Source of the DNA: Pedobacter psychroterrae
GTDB lineage: Bacteria > Bacteroidota > Bacteroidia > Sphingobacteriales > Sphingobacteriaceae
DNA length: 64,000 nt
Direction: 5' to 3'
NCBI RefSeq assembly: GCF_004331695.1
Contig: NZ_SJSL01000005.1
Coordinates: forward strand, 62,001 to 126,000
Shown: positions 42,705 through 53,020 of the stretch, piece after piece
How positions within the stretch are numbered: the first letter of the stretch is position 1
Layout of the letters: each line of letters starts with the position of its first letter
Notes under the pieces: model-generated
Seen by the model: the letters and a program-made list of their open reading frames with translations, nothing else
Databases searched by the model: none
What the model was told of the DNA's origin: nothing
Translations under genes and position numbers: made by a program

Positions 42705-44153
42705 ATGATCAAGAGAGAAAAAGTAAAAAGTTTATTAGAGAAAAACGAGTTTAACAGAGCGGTAACAGTGATGGGTTGGGTGCGTACTTTTCGCAACAAT
42801 CAATTTATTGCAATAAATGATGGTTCTTGTATGGGAAACATCCAGATCGTTGTCGACTTTAATAATACTCCTGAAGAGCTATTAAAACGCATTACTACAG
42901 GTGCCGCTATTGCTGTGACCGGAACAATAGTAGAATCTCTTGGAAAAGGACAAAAGGTAGATATAAAGGCTGAATCCATTGAAATACTCGGCGATAGTGA
43001 TCCTGAAAAATTCCCTTTGCAGCCTAAGAAACACAGTTTAGAATTTTTAAGGGAAATAGCACACCTGCGTTTCCGCACAAATACTTTTAATGCAATATTT
43101 AAAGTACGGCATGCTTTGGCCTTTGCAGTACACCAATTCTATAATGAAAGAGGCTTCGTTTACATGCATACACCGATCATTACTGCATCAGACGCAGAAG
43201 GTGCAGGAGAAATGTTTAGGGTAACCACATTAGACCCAGAAAATCCACCGCGCACCGAAGATGGCAAAGTAGATTTCTCTGAAGACTTTTTTGCTAAAGC
43301 GACCAATCTTACTGTTTCAGGCCAATTGGAAGGTGAACTTGCTGCAATGGCATTCGGACAGATCTATACATTTGGCCCTACCTTTAGGGCAGAAAATTCC
43401 AACACTACCCGTCACCTTGCCGAGTTTTGGATGATCGAGCCTGAAGTGGCATTTGCGGACCTGGAAGATAACATGGTACTTGCAGAAGACATGCTCAAGT
43501 ATCTAATTGATTATGCGCTAAAAAACTGCAAAGAAGAACTGGAGTTCTTAAACAGCCGCCTGCTGGAAGAAGAGAAATCAAAGCCACAAAATGAGCGCTC
43601 TGAGCTTTCACTGATAGATAAACTAAACTTCTGCTTAACCAATGATTTTCAGCGTCTCACCTATACCGAGGCAATTGCTATCCTGAAATCCTCTAAGCCT
43701 AACCAGAAAAAACAATTTAAATACCTGATTGACGAATGGGGTGCTGACCTCCAATCGGAGCATGAGCGTTTTCTTGTAGAGAAACACTTTAAAAAGCCGG
43801 TGATCCTTATCGATTATCCAGCCGATATCAAATCGTTCTATATGCGCCAGAATGAACCTGATGCGCAAGGCAGAAAAACTGTAGCCGCCATGGATATCCT
43901 GTTTCCCGGTATCGGTGAGATCATCGGCGGCTCACAAAGAGAAGAACGCCTGGATAAGCTGACCCAAAGAATGGAAGACCTGAATATTCCACAGGAGGAA
44001 CTATGGTGGTTCCTTGATACCAGACGATTTGGCTCGGCCCCTCACTCCGGATTCGGACTGGGCTTTGAACGTATGGTACTCTTTGTAACTGGCATGACCA
44101 ATATCAGGGACGTAATCGCCTTCCCTCGTTTCCCGCGAAACGCAGAGTTTTAA
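42705..44153 (+). CDS. asnS: Asparaginyl-tRNA synthetase
   Basis: The protein has 482 aa from ATG 42705 ([13 protein letters not shown]); an upstream in-frame stretch is not needed. The OB-fold anticodon domain has [15 protein letters not shown] and IQIVVDF. The class II catalytic domain has motif 2 ([21 protein letters not shown] region) and motif 3 ([16 protein letters not shown]). It charges tRNA-Asn. Its stop overlaps the stop of the convergent glutamate-synthase-like gene by four bases. Confidence 0.96.
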   Translation: MIKREKVKSLLEKNEFNRAVTVMGWVRTFRNNQFIAINDGSCMGNIQIVVDFNNTPEELLKRITTGAAIAVTGTIVESLGKGQKVDIKAESIEILGDSDPEKFPLQPKKHSLEFLREIAHLRFRTNTFNAIFKVRHALAFAVHQFYNERGFVYMHTPIITASDAEGAGEMFRVTTLDPENPPRTEDGKVDFSEDFFAKATNLTVSGQLEGELAAMAFGQIYTFGPTFRAENSNTTRHLAEFWMIEPEVAFADLEDNMVLAEDMLKYLIDYALKNCKEELEFLNSRLLEEEKSKPQNERSELSLIDKLNFCLTNDFQRLTYTEAIAILKSSKPNQKKQFKYLIDEWGADLQSEHERFLVEKHFKKPVILIDYPADIKSFYMRQNEPDAQGRKTVAAMDILFPGIGEIIGGSQREERLDKLTQRMEDLNIPQEELWWFLDTRRFGSAPHSGFGLGFERMVLFVTGMTNIRDVIAFPRFPRNAEF

Positions 44154-45808
44154 TTTTGAGCTTTCGAAGTATCACTGTATGAATTTGCCTGTGCATAATC
44201 TACCAGTGATACTTTATAATCTGTAGGCACAAAGCTTGCCGATGTACTGAGCGCCATTCCGAGTTCAAACCTCAATGGATAAGGAGTCTGCAACAAACTT
44301 CCTTCCGGCACATAAGGAAAACTCTCCATATAGGACTGAATCGTATTTTGCGCCACCCTTCTGTTAATGTATGCTCGCGTCAGCTGGTGCGGGTAGTGCA
44401 GACCAGCTGCCCCCAGCAGTTCGACAGCACTGGCAACCGTAAGTCTGTGAAAATTAAAAACCCGCACGGTCTTATCCTCTACCACCAAACCCTTCATTAA
44501 ACTGGCATCCTGCGTAGCCACTCCCGTCGGACAAGTATTACTATTACATTCCAGTGCCTGTATACATCCTAATGCAAACATCATTCCCCTGGCAGAATTA
44601 CAAAGGTCCGCACCCAATGCAATATTCTTTACCAGATCAAAGCCTGAAGCAATTTTTCCTGAGGAAATAATCTTAATATGCTTCTTTAAGTCAAAACCTG
44701 TAAGCACATCATAAACAAAGGCGATGCCTTCTCTTAAAGGCATACCAACGGCATTGGAAAACTCCTGCGGTGATGCTCCCGTCCCCCCTTCTCCTCCATC
44801 TACGGTAATAAAATCTACATAGGTCTTTGTTTCTGCCATCGCTTTGCATATGGCAAAGAATTCACTTTTTCTGCCTATACATAGTTTTATCCCGACGGGC
44901 TTGCCTCCCGACAGGTCCCGCAGCTTCTTTACAAAAGACATCATTTCCAAAGGTGTACTGAAGGCAGCATGTGCAGGTGGCGAAATCACGTCATAACCTT
45001 CTTTTACCAATCTGATCCTCGCTATCTCTGGAGTAACCTTACGGGCAGGCAGAATACCTCCATGTCCGGGTTTCGCCCCCTGTGATAATTTGATCTCGAT
45101 CATTTTTACCTGATCTGATTTAGATTTTTCGGCAAACGCTTCGTCATTGAATGAACCATCGTGATGCCTGCAACCAAAATAACCTGTTCCAATCTGCCAG
45201 ATCAGATCTCCACCCGGATTTCTATGATAATCGCTAATGCCGCCTTCGCCAGTATTATGTGCAAAGTTGCCCATTTTTGCTCCGCCATTTAAAGCAAGTA
45301 TCGCATTCTGACTAAGAGAGCCAAAGCTCATGGCCGATATATTATAAATACTTGCAGCATATGGCTGGACACAATCCGGACCACCAATAAGTACCCTTGG
45401 ACTTTCGTCCAGCTCATGGTGGCTGATCGCAGAAATACTGTGACTGAGCCATTCGTACCCATTTTCATATACATCCAGTTGTGTACCAAAGGGAATGGTA
45501 TCATTTTCCATTTTTGCGCGCTGATAGATCAGCGAACGGCTTAACCTGCTAAATGGCTTCCCATTGGTATCGCTCTCTACAAAATACTGGTAAACTTTAG
45601 GCCGGAGATCTTCCATAAAATACCTCAGACGGCCTACAACCGGATAATTTCTAACTATACTGTGTTTGGGCTGATATAAATCATAAATACCCAACAAAAC
45701 AACCGGACCGGTAAAAATAAACAACCACCACAGAGGAGGATAGGTAAGGCCCAACATGATGGTAAGCGCTACTAAAAATGCTGCGATTGCGACAAATGCT
45801 TTTCTCAT
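44150..45808 (-). CDS. FMN-binding glutamate-synthase-like protein
   Basis: The protein has 552 aa. Two membrane helices (about 3-40) precede a GltB-type FMN/synthase domain with [60 protein letters not shown] and the iron-sulfur-type segment [13 protein letters not shown]. It lacks the amidotransferase domain of full glutamate synthase, so it is one of the stand-alone, membrane-anchored GltB-like proteins whose substrate is not established. It is a single gene, convergent with asnS. Confidence 0.88.
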   Translation of the reverse strand: MRKAFVAIAAFLVALTIMLGLTYPPLWWLFIFTGPVVLLGIYDLYQPKHSIVRNYPVVGRLRYFMEDLRPKVYQYFVESDTNGKPFSRLSRSLIYQRAKMENDTIPFGTQLDVYENGYEWLSHSISAISHHELDESPRVLIGGPDCVQPYAASIYNISAMSFGSLSQNAILALNGGAKMGNFAHNTGEGGISDYHRNPGGDLIWQIGTGYFGCRHHDGSFNDEAFAEKSKSDQVKMIEIKLSQGAKPGHGGILPARKVTPEIARIRLVKEGYDVISPPAHAAFSTPLEMMSFVKKLRDLSGGKPVGIKLCIGRKSEFFAICKAMAETKTYVDFITVDGGEGGTGASPQEFSNAVGMPLREGIAFVYDVLTGFDLKKHIKIISSGKIASGFDLVKNIALGADLCNSARGMMFALGCIQALECNSNTCPTGVATQDASLMKGLVVEDKTVRVFNFHRLTVASAVELLGAAGLHYPHQLTRAYINRRVAQNTIQSYMESFPYVPEGSLLQTPYPLRFELGMALSTSASFVPTDYKVSLVDYAQANSYSDTSKAQN

Positions 45809-45885
45809 ACCCGTTAATTTAATAAAAAATACGCCATTTCAAGCAATTTTAACGCATTTGGACCTAATAATTGTTAAATTTACAT

Positions 45886-46506
45886 ATGCTTGTCAAAATC
45901 TATCCTGAAAATCCAAATCCTAAGGCAATCGAACAGATTGTTGAAGTCTTGAAAAAGGGCGGGATAATCATATACCCCACTGACACCGTCTACGGAATGG
46001 GCTGCGACATCACCAATCAGCGAGCCATAGAAAAGATTTGCCGCCTGCGGGGAATTAAGCCAGAAAAGGCAAATTTCTCTTTTATCTGTTCTGATCTCAG
46101 GCATATTTCCGACTACATTAAGCCCATAGACACTACGGTTTTCAGGTTGTTGAAAAAGGCGCTGCCCGGGCCATTTACTTTTATTCTGAATGCCAACAAC
46201 AATGTACCCAAACTACTCAGCTCCAATAAGAAAACTGTCGGCATCCGGGTACCGGACAACAACATTGCCAGGGAAATTGTACTGCAACTGGGGAACCCCA
46301 TCTTATCTACCTCCATCCATGATGATGACGAAGTAATCGAATATTCTACCGATCCGGATCTGATCCATGAAAAATATGAAGACAAGGTAGACATGGTCAT
46401 TGACGGAGGATATGGAGACAATGAACCTTCAACAGTCGTAGATTGTACCTCAGGTGATTTTGAAGTAATCAGACAGGGAAAAGGCGTACTGGAAGATTTC
46501 TTGTAG
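45886..46506 (+). CDS. YrdC/Sua5-family threonylcarbamoyl-AMP synthase-like protein
   Basis: The protein has 206 aa from ATG 45886 (MLVKIYPENPNPKA). The YrdC domain shows KKGGIIIYPTDTVYGMGCD, ICRLRGIKPEKA, PGPFTFIL, VGIRVPDN and a late STVVDCTSGDFEVIRQGKG. It makes threonylcarbamoyl-AMP for the t6A37 modification of tRNA, or it is the YciO-type paralogue; the short length, with no Sua5 C-terminal domain, fits either. It lies 19 bp before nhaA and may be co-transcribed. Confidence 0.88.
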   Translation: MLVKIYPENPNPKAIEQIVEVLKKGGIIIYPTDTVYGMGCDITNQRAIEKICRLRGIKPEKANFSFICSDLRHISDYIKPIDTTVFRLLKKALPGPFTFILNANNNVPKLLSSNKKTVGIRVPDNNIAREIVLQLGNPILSTSIHDDDEVIEYSTDPDLIHEKYEDKVDMVIDGGYGDNEPSTVVDCTSGDFEVIRQGKGVLEDFL

Positions 46507-46525
46507 TTTTATATATCTTTACCGA

Positions 46526-47707
46526 ATGGCAAAACTTATCAATCTGCGATCCTTTAAAGAATTTTTTCGTTCAGGTCAAATAGGTGGCGTATTGCTAATG
46601 ACCTGCGTTGCCATTTCTCTATTTATTGCCAATTCTGGCTTTAAAGACGGGTTCGCTAATTTTCTGGTTACCGATTTTGGATTTACTTTTGGGGACAGCA
46701 CTTTCGCTTTTACCATTTCCGCCTGGATAAATGACGCATTGATGGCGGTATTCTTTTTACTGGTGGGCCTTGAGATCAAAAGAGAACTTGTTGAGGGAGA
46801 ATTGTCCTCTGCTAAAAAAGCAGCATTACCTGTGATAGCCGCTTTAGGAGGAATGCTGGTGCCAGCCTTTATCTACTTTATTTTTAATATAGGCAGTGCT
46901 ACAGCATCCGGCTGGGGCATACCTATGGCTACAGATATTGCATTTGCCCTAGCCATCATATCTATGCTGGGTAAAAGTGTACCCGCTTCTTTAAAAATAT
47001 TCCTGGCTGCGCTTGCTATAGTAGATGACCTGGGTGCCATCCTGGTTATTGCGGTATTTTATACCAGTGAAGTCCATTTTAATTACCTGCTCATGGCGGG
47101 CGGTATTGTTGCTTTACTGCTGATGTTCAACTTTTTCAACGTAAAGCAACTTTATTTTTACCTGGTTCCCGGGGTATTCCTTTGGTATTTTATTCATCAC
47201 TCAGGCATCCATGCTACCATTGCCGGAGTACTACTTGCCCTAACCATTCCTACCAACACCACTAATACGGAATCTCCTTTGGAAAAACTGGAGCATTTGT
47301 TAAATGGCCCGGTCAACTATTTTATTATGCCCGTCTTTGCTTTGGCAAATACCAATATTACCTTTCAAAAAGAAATGCTTGGCGGCCTCCTCTCTCCTTT
47401 GGGAACAGGTATCATTCTAGGGTTATTTGCCGGTAAAACAATCGGGGTCACATTGTTTTCATGGCTGGCAGTTAAGCTTAAGTTTGGCAGTTTACCTTCC
47501 CGATCAGGATGGAAGCACATCATAGGTTTAGGCATGCTGGCAGGAATCGGCTTTACGATGTCGATATTCATCTCTCTGCTTTCTTTCAGTGATGAAATGC
47601 ATGTAACCGAAGCGAAATTTGCCATTCTTTGTGCATCGGTTATTTCAGGATTGGCAGGTTTTATTTATCTGAAATCTATAAAAAAGAATAAGCCGGTTAA
47701 GGCTTAA
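46526..47707 (+). CDS. nhaA: Na+/H+ antiporter NhaA
   Basis: The protein has 393 aa, the normal length. It has about twelve membrane helices. Landmark segments are FLLVGLEIKRELVEGEL, MATDIAFALAI and ALAIVDDLGAILVIAVFYT, which carries the adjacent Asp pair that binds Na+ and H+. It extrudes Na+ using the proton gradient and controls cytoplasmic pH. Its 3' end overlaps trpA on the other strand by 11 bp. Confidence 0.96.
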   Translation: MAKLINLRSFKEFFRSGQIGGVLLMTCVAISLFIANSGFKDGFANFLVTDFGFTFGDSTFAFTISAWINDALMAVFFLLVGLEIKRELVEGELSSAKKAALPVIAALGGMLVPAFIYFIFNIGSATASGWGIPMATDIAFALAIISMLGKSVPASLKIFLAALAIVDDLGAILVIAVFYTSEVHFNYLLMAGGIVALLLMFNFFNVKQLYFYLVPGVFLWYFIHHSGIHATIAGVLLALTIPTNTTNTESPLEKLEHLLNGPVNYFIMPVFALANTNITFQKEMLGGLLSPLGTGIILGLFAGKTIGVTLFSWLAVKLKFGSLPSRSGWKHIIGLGMLAGIGFTMSIFISLLSFSDEMHVTEAKFAILCASVISGLAGFIYLKSIKKNKPVKA

Positions 47708-48464
47708 ACTTTTGCATAAAGGCTTTCACACTTCCTTTCAGGTCAGCTGCATCGAGGCTTTTCACAAAAGCGCTGCCTATAATAGCTCCATTTGCATAAC
47801 TACAGGCTTTGTCAAATGTTTCTTTACTGCTGATACCAAAGCCGATCATGGTAGGATTTTTCAATTTCAGTTCTGAGATTCTTGAAAAATAGGCAGCAGT
47901 ATTGTCTGATACCTGCAGGTTCTGACCTGTAGTAGCTGAGGAAGACAACAAATAAATAAACCCGTTGCTTAGTCCGTCTATTTTCTGAATACGCTCTGGC
48001 GAAGTTTGTGGAGTGATCAGGAAGATGTTACTCAGTCCATTTTCCTTAAATATGGGTGCGTATAGCTCCTCATACTCCGTCATGGGCAAATCAGGCACAA
48101 TACAGCCATCCACTCCTACTTCAGCACAGGCCTTACAGAAATTCTCCACACCAAACTGCAGCACGGGATTTACATAGCCCATTAACAGTACAGGAATACT
48201 AACTTTAGCACGAAGCCCTTTCAAGTGCTCAAATAACAATTTTAGGTCCATCCCATTGTCAAGCGCTTGCTTGCTGCTGGCCTGAATAATTGGTCCGTCC
48301 GCTACCGGGTCTGAATAAGGAAAGCCTATCTCTAATAGATCTGCTCCTGATTCTTCTAATGCTTCTGCTATGGCAACAGTATCGCCTAAGGAAGGATAAC
48401 CTGCTGTATAATAAATTGATAATATATTTCTCTTTGTTTCAAAGAGGTTTTGTAAACGGTTCAT
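47697..48464 (-). CDS. trpA: Tryptophan synthase alpha subunit
   Basis: The protein has 255 aa. The catalytic residues fit Glu45 (LLEIGFPYSDP) and Asp56 (VADGPIIQ), 11 apart as in the well-known enzyme, and VPDLPMTEYEE is present. It cleaves indole-glycerol phosphate and channels indole to TrpB. It is the last gene of the trpD-F-B-A operon, 18 bp after trpB. Confidence 0.97.
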   Translation of the reverse strand: MNRLQNLFETKRNILSIYYTAGYPSLGDTVAIAEALEESGADLLEIGFPYSDPVADGPIIQASSKQALDNGMDLKLLFEHLKGLRAKVSIPVLLMGYVNPVLQFGVENFCKACAEVGVDGCIVPDLPMTEYEELYAPIFKENGLSNIFLITPQTSPERIQKIDGLSNGFIYLLSSSATTGQNLQVSDNTAAYFSRISELKLKNPTMIGFGISSKETFDKACSYANGAIIGSAFVKSLDAADLKGSVKAFMQKFKP

Positions 48465-48482
48465 ATGGTTATTCTGTCGTCA

Positions 48483-49664
48483 TTATAAATTAAAATATTT
48501 CATATAGGTATCCATGTCCTTGTCGCCGCGACCAGATAAACATACCACTACATTCTCCCCGCCTTTAAATTCCATCTTTTCAAGATAAGCCAGTGCGTGC
48601 GCACTTTCTATGGCAGGAATGATACCTTCCATTTGGGTAAGGAGCAAGCCTGCCTGCAAAGATTCGTCATCTGTGATCGAGACATATTTGCCCCTTCCTG
48701 TCTTAAACAAATGAGCGTGTTGCGGTCCAATACCTGGATAATCCAGCCCGGCTGAGACAGAATGCGGTTCTACCACCTGTCCGTCATGCGTCTGCATCAA
48801 TATGCTTCTGCTGCCATGAAGTACCCCTTCTTTGCCCAAAGTAGTTGTAGCAGCAGAAAATCCGCTGTCTACGCCCCTGCCTGCAGCCTCAACAGCAATC
48901 AGCTTTACCTTTTCATCATCAATAAAATGATAAAACATCCCCATGGCGTTACTCCCGCCACCTACACAGGCCAGCACATAATCGGGCTGGTCGTTACCAG
49001 TTTGTTCTATCAGCTGTTTCTTGGTTTCTTCAGAAATGATGGATTGAAAAATACCCACCATATCAGGATATGGATGCGGGCCAACTACCGAGCCAATGAT
49101 GTAATGGGTGTCTACCGGATTATTAATCCAGTCGCGCATGGCTTCGTTGGTTGCATCTTTCAGTGTTTTACTTCCCGATGTAGCTGGCACCACTGTAGCA
49201 CCCAGCATCTTCATCCTGGCCACATTAGGTGCCTGACGTTTGATATCTACTTCCCCCATATATACCACACACTCCAAGCCTCTTAATGCACATACCGTAG
49301 CAGTAGCCACCCCATGCTGACCTGCACCGGTTTCGGCAATGATGCGCTTCTTACCAAGTTTTTCCGCCAGCAGGATCTGCCCGATGGTATTGTTTATTTT
49401 ATGCGCCCCGGTATGGTTCAGGTCTTCCCGCTTTAAAAAGATATTGGCATTGTATTTTTTCGATAAGCGTTTTGCCAGGTATAAAGGCGAAGGCCGTCCT
49501 ACGTAATCTTTAAGCAGCTGATGAAATTCCTTTTGAAAATCGGCATCATTAATTATGTTAAGGTAGTTCTGTCTCAGTTCTTCCACATTTGGATACAGCA
49601 TTTCAGGGATATAAGCCCCGCCAAAATCACCATAATATCCTTTTTCATTTACAAAATAACTCAT
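48483..49664 (-). CDS. trpB: Tryptophan synthase beta subunit
   Basis: The protein has 393 aa. The PLP lysine is Lys89 in HTGAHKINN, and the phosphate-binding loop is [10 protein letters not shown]. The [10 protein letters not shown] segment and the C-terminal [10 protein letters not shown] are typical of the standard (TrpB1) type. It condenses indole with serine to tryptophan. Its start overlaps the trpF stop by four bases. Confidence 0.98.
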   Translation of the reverse strand: MSYFVNEKGYYGDFGGAYIPEMLYPNVEELRQNYLNIINDADFQKEFHQLLKDYVGRPSPLYLAKRLSKKYNANIFLKREDLNHTGAHKINNTIGQILLAEKLGKKRIIAETGAGQHGVATATVCALRGLECVVYMGEVDIKRQAPNVARMKMLGATVVPATSGSKTLKDATNEAMRDWINNPVDTHYIIGSVVGPHPYPDMVGIFQSIISEETKKQLIEQTGNDQPDYVLACVGGGSNAMGMFYHFIDDEKVKLIAVEAAGRGVDSGFSAATTTLGKEGVLHGSRSILMQTHDGQVVEPHSVSAGLDYPGIGPQHAHLFKTGRGKYVSITDDESLQAGLLLTQMEGIIPAIESAHALAYLEKMEFKGGENVVVCLSGRGDKDMDTYMKYFNL

Positions 49665-50293
49665 TTTCTATTTTTAAAATCGTTCAATTTATCGATGTTC
49701 TTTAATCCGGGTGCTACTTCAAACTTACTGTTGATGTCTATCGCAAATAGTCTGGGATCTTTAATTTTATGCAGTTCGTCTATGCTTTCAGGGCCAATAC
49801 CACCGCTTAAAAAATAAGGTTTGGTCAGTTTATAACCATCCAGCAAGGACCAGTCAAATGTCTTTCCCGAGCCACCATGTTGCGGTGTCTGTGTATCAAA
49901 AAGAAAATAATCAACTTCTGTTTCATAGGCATCCAATACTGCGAAATCAAAGCTTACATCAATTCCAAAGGCCTTGATTATTTCAATCCCGTAGTCAGCG
50001 AGGAGCTCCCGCAATTCCCTGCAATACGCTGCAGACTCCGATCCATGCAGCTGCACTACGTTTAATCCATACAGTGTAGCAAGTTCCGCTATCTTTACCA
50101 GTTGCTCATCTACAAAAACACCTGTCCTCTTAATCCCAGCCGGCAGATCTTTCACAAAAGACGGCAAGAGTCCGTCTACATATCTTTTAGAAGGCTTATA
50201 AAAAATAAACCCCAGATAATCCGGCTGCAGGCCCACTACCTCCAAAATATTGGCAGGGTCCTTCATTCCGCATATTTTTAACTTTACATCCAT
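49661..50293 (-). CDS. trpF: Phosphoribosylanthranilate isomerase
   Basis: The protein has 210 aa. KLKICGMK carries the catalytic Cys8, the GVFVDE segment follows, and [18 protein letters not shown] with [10 protein letters not shown] forms the phosphate site. It catalyses the Amadori rearrangement of phosphoribosylanthranilate. It shares one base with the trpD stop codon. No trpC lies between trpD and trpF, unlike many trp operons. Confidence 0.96.
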   Translation of the reverse strand: MDVKLKICGMKDPANILEVVGLQPDYLGFIFYKPSKRYVDGLLPSFVKDLPAGIKRTGVFVDEQLVKIAELATLYGLNVVQLHGSESAAYCRELRELLADYGIEIIKAFGIDVSFDFAVLDAYETEVDYFLFDTQTPQHGGSGKTFDWSLLDGYKLTKPYFLSGGIGPESIDELHKIKDPRLFAIDINSKFEVAPGLKNIDKLNDFKNRK

Positions 50294-51282
50294 TACTTTC
50301 CTGTTAGTTTATTAAAGCTGTTCAGGGCCTTTTTATTCATCAGAGACGCTTCAGCTTCATAATAACAATCTGAAAATGATTTAGTGTCGTCAATCGTTTG
50401 GATTGCGAGTGCAGCGTTACAAAGCACCACATTTCGCTGTGCTTCGGTACAAGTACTATTTAACACTTCCATAAAGATCTTAGCAGAAGATTCTACCGTA
50501 TCCCCACCCTTTATGGCCTGCTCATCGATCTGTTCAAAACCAAGTTCCGAAACGGTGCGTAATGCCTCTCCTTTCTTACTAAAGGTCTTAAAATCACAAG
50601 TTAGCGATACTTCATCAAAGCCGTCTACGGCATGCAATATGGTATAGTTCTTATCCGTGTCTTGATACAGATAAGCATAGATCCTGGCCAGTTCCAGGCT
50701 AAAGACCCCTACTATCTGGTTTTTTGGCTGGGCAGGGTTTACCATTGGGCCCAGCATATTAAAAAATGTTTTAACCCCAAGTTCCTTACGGATAGGTGCT
50801 ACAGTTTTCATGGCCGGATTGAACAATGGCGCATGGATAAAACAAATCCCGGCAGTGTCCAAACTACGTTTTAAGGTATCCTGATCGTTAGTAAACGTAT
50901 AGCCTAGGTATTCAATCACATTTGAGGAACCACAACCTGATGACACACCATAATTACCATGTTTGGCCACTTTATACCCAGCCCCTGCTACTACAAAAGA
51001 AGCAAGCGTAGAGATATTAAAAGTGTCCTTACCATCCCCACCCGTGCCGCAGAGGTCTACCAGTTCAAATTCAGAAAAATCCAATTTCAGGCATAGATCA
51101 AGCATCGCATCGCGAAAACCCTGCAACTCGGCAACGGTGATATTGCGCATGCCATATGCAGTAATAAAAGCAGCTATCTGCGAAGGATTAAACTCGCCCA
51201 AGGCGATAGAAGTCAGAATTTTTCTGGCTTCTTCCCTGCTAAAGGTTTTGTTTTCAAATAGGTGGTTCAGTATCTTCTTCAT
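50293..51282 (-). CDS. trpD: Anthranilate phosphoribosyltransferase
   Basis: The protein has 329 aa from ATG 51282; a TTG five codons upstream is not needed. It has the PRPP-binding DLCGTGGDGKDTFNIST, VAKHGNYGVSSGCGSSNV and a late PTRPK-like region replaced by MVNPAQPKNQIVGVF. It transfers phosphoribose to anthranilate. It is the first structural gene after the trp attenuator. trpE and trpG are absent from the window. Confidence 0.96.
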   Translation of the reverse strand: MKKILNHLFENKTFSREEARKILTSIALGEFNPSQIAAFITAYGMRNITVAELQGFRDAMLDLCLKLDFSEFELVDLCGTGGDGKDTFNISTLASFVVAGAGYKVAKHGNYGVSSGCGSSNVIEYLGYTFTNDQDTLKRSLDTAGICFIHAPLFNPAMKTVAPIRKELGVKTFFNMLGPMVNPAQPKNQIVGVFSLELARIYAYLYQDTDKNYTILHAVDGFDEVSLTCDFKTFSKKGEALRTVSELGFEQIDEQAIKGGDTVESSAKIFMEVLNSTCTEAQRNVVLCNAALAIQTIDDTKSFSDCYYEAEASLMNKKALNSFNKLTGK

Positions 51283-51323
51283 ATTCGTATCTCTCAAAGG
51301 AGCGGTTCAAAATGTTGTAAAAC

Positions 51324-51447
51324 AAAAAAGGTTGCCCTAAGCAACCCTCAAAATATTTTTATTAATAAAAAACGTTTTCAATACAGGGTTACACTACGCT
51401 ACCGCGTTGTGCCACCACCAGTTATTAAGTCCGTTTGTAAGTATCAT
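51324..51447 (-). promoter_or_regulatory. trp operon attenuator
   Basis: On the minus strand, leader codons (ATG 51447) are followed by three mutually exclusive pairings. Region 1 GGTGGCAC (51416-51409, over the Trp codons) can pair with region 2 GTGTAACC (51394-51387; seven of eight pairs). Region 2 AACCCT (51390-51385) pairs perfectly with AGGGTT of region 3 (51348-51343). Region 3/4 makes the terminator GGTTGC/GCAACC (51346-51341 / 51335-51330) followed by six T (51329-51324). The terminator ends 42 bp before trpD. The positions fit ribosome stalling at the Trp codons freeing region 2. Confidence 0.85.
51394..51447 (-). CDS. trpL: trp leader peptide with three consecutive Trp codons
   Basis: The 17-residue peptide MILTNGLNNWWWHNAVA is encoded from ATG 51447 to TAG at 51394-51396. 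Three consecutive TGG codons at 51412-51420 make it a sensor of charged tRNA-Trp. The stop codon touches the 5' end of attenuator region 2. Random occurrence of a start codon, WWW and a stop at the right distance before a terminator and trpD is very unlikely. Confidence 0.88.
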   Translation of the reverse strand: MILTNGLNNWWWHNAVA

Positions 51448-51452
51448 TTCAG

Positions 51453-51484
51453 CAAATATGGAATTGTTTTTGCAAAGCAGCAAA
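51453..51484 (-). promoter_or_regulatory. Possible trp operon promoter
   Basis: On the minus strand, TTTG (51484-51481), N20, CATATTTG (51460-51453) matches the -33/-7 pattern except C for T at the first -7 base. A start site here would give a leader RNA beginning close to the leader-peptide ATG, which is unusually short, so another promoter further upstream is possible. Confidence 0.4.
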
Positions 51485-51519
51485 TGTTTTATTAAAAAAA
51501 TTGAAATTTCTAACCTGAT

Positions 51520-52335
51520 TTACTTTATCAGTGCATTTTTCTCCTTAGTAAAGTGTTTAAATACCAGCATATCGGCCAGTGCAGGCAGTAGTTTGTTTAT
51601 CCAGACCGTTAATTTTCCTTGTGCGGTCATTACCAGTGTACGCTTTCTGGCCGCTATTCCATCTACAATTATCGCCGCTACGGCTTCAGCAGACATCATT
51701 TTGCCCTCCTCCATACTTGTTTCTCCATGCGCATGCCCGTCACTGGCGAGTGCAGCCACACGGATGTTGGAGCTGGTAAAACCAGGACAGGCCACCATAA
51801 CATGTACCCCGGTTTTTAGCAATTCTGTCCGCAGCGATTCCATAAAGCCATTCATCGCAAATTTAGATGCCGAATAACCTGTTCGCCCAGGCAAACCTCT
51901 GTAACCTGCTATAGAAGAAACACCTATGATACTGCCTTTTGTCTTCAATATCTCCGGCAAGGCATATTTGGTACAATAAACCGTCCCCCAGAAATTCACA
52001 TCCATCAGGTTCTTTAGCACAGACAGATCCGCATCGTTAAACAATGCACGCATAGATAATCCTGCATTATTTACCAATACATCTATTTTACCAAACGTGG
52101 ATAATGCTTGTTTGATCAGCGACTCACATTCGTCTTCTTTGCTTACATCTGCCTGAACAGCCAGGGCTTTGATATCAAATCTTTTTTCCAGATCAGCAGT
52201 AATCTCACAGAGTGTCACATATTGCCTGGCAGCAAGTACTACATTGGCCCCACGCCTGGCAAACTCTTCTGCACATGCCTTTCCTATACCTGAAGATGCA
52301 CCGGTGATGATGACTACTTTATTCTTAAAATCCAT
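51520..52335 (-). CDS. Short-chain dehydrogenase/reductase
   Basis: The protein has 271 aa. It has an NAD(P)-binding GASSGIGKA (about 12-20), NNAGLS, the catalytic Ser in SSIAGYRG and the Tyr-x3-Lys in YSASK. A typical SDR; the C-terminal extension (about 220-271) includes a hydrophobic segment. The substrate cannot be predicted. It lies 5 bp after recR on the same strand and upstream of the trp leader, without an obvious terminator between its stop and the leader. Confidence 0.9.
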   Translation of the reverse strand: MDFKNKVVIITGASSGIGKACAEEFARRGANVVLAARQYVTLCEITADLEKRFDIKALAVQADVSKEDECESLIKQALSTFGKIDVLVNNAGLSMRALFNDADLSVLKNLMDVNFWGTVYCTKYALPEILKTKGSIIGVSSIAGYRGLPGRTGYSASKFAMNGFMESLRTELLKTGVHVMVACPGFTSSNIRVAALASDGHAHGETSMEEGKMMSAEAVAAIIVDGIAARKRTLVMTAQGKLTVWINKLLPALADMLVFKHFTKEKNALIK

Positions 52336-52340
52336 CCTGA

Positions 52341-52958
52341 TTATCTAATTATTGAGGTTTCATAAGGTACACGGGTGACTATTGAGCGCCCGAGTGTGAT
52401 CTCATCTGCATACTCAAGCTCGCCACCAAAGGCAATGCCGCGGGCAATGGTGGTAATCGGTATCTGAAAATCTTTGAGCCTTTTGTACAAATAGAACAGC
52501 GTAGTATCTCCTTCCATCGTAGCGCTTAATGCCAGGATCACTTCCTTAACGGGTGTGGTAGCTACCCGCTGCACGAGCGAATCAATGAATAGATCGGAAG
52601 GCCCTATGCCGTCCATTGGCGATATCAAACCTCCCAGCACATGATAAACCCCGAAATACTGTGAAGTATTCTCGACTGCCATCACATCCCTGGTGTCCTC
52701 TACCACACAAATGATTTCTTTGTCCCGCTTATTTCCGGTACAGATCTCACATACGTTATGATCAGAAATATTGTGACAAATATTGCAATGTTTAATCTCT
52801 TTTCTCAACCTGATGATTGCATTGCCAAAATGTTCTACTTCTTCCTGCTCTTTGTTTAGCAAGTGCAGCACTAGTCGCAATGCAGTTTTTTGTCCCACAC
52901 CGGGCAGCTTAGAAAATTCGCCGACCGCGTCTTCAAGCAATTTGGAAGAAAAGTTCAT
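52341..52958 (-). CDS. recR: Recombination mediator RecR
   Basis: The protein has 205 aa. A helix-hairpin-helix ([18 protein letters not shown], about 18-35) is followed by the zinc-binding four-Cys segment ([18 protein letters not shown]), then a Toprim domain with [14 protein letters not shown] and a Walker-like [12 protein letters not shown]. With RecO and RecF it loads RecA on gapped DNA. It is the upstream partner of the SDR gene; gene order with an SDR seems a local arrangement. Confidence 0.97.
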   Translation of the reverse strand: MNFSSKLLEDAVGEFSKLPGVGQKTALRLVLHLLNKEQEEVEHFGNAIIRLRKEIKHCNICHNISDHNVCEICTGNKRDKEIICVVEDTRDVMAVENTSQYFGVYHVLGGLISPMDGIGPSDLFIDSLVQRVATTPVKEVILALSATMEGDTTLFYLYKRLKDFQIPITTIARGIAFGGELEYADEITLGRSIVTRVPYETSIIR

Positions 52959-53020
52959 CCTGCAAACTTAGATAAATTTGGGGCTTAAAGCAATTTTATC
53001 CAGCCTGGCTTCCCTCAGCT

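Noticed and set aside
48762..49286. 174-residue plus-strand frame opposite trpB
   Set aside because: Shadow of a certain trpB gene; no start signal or family resemblance.
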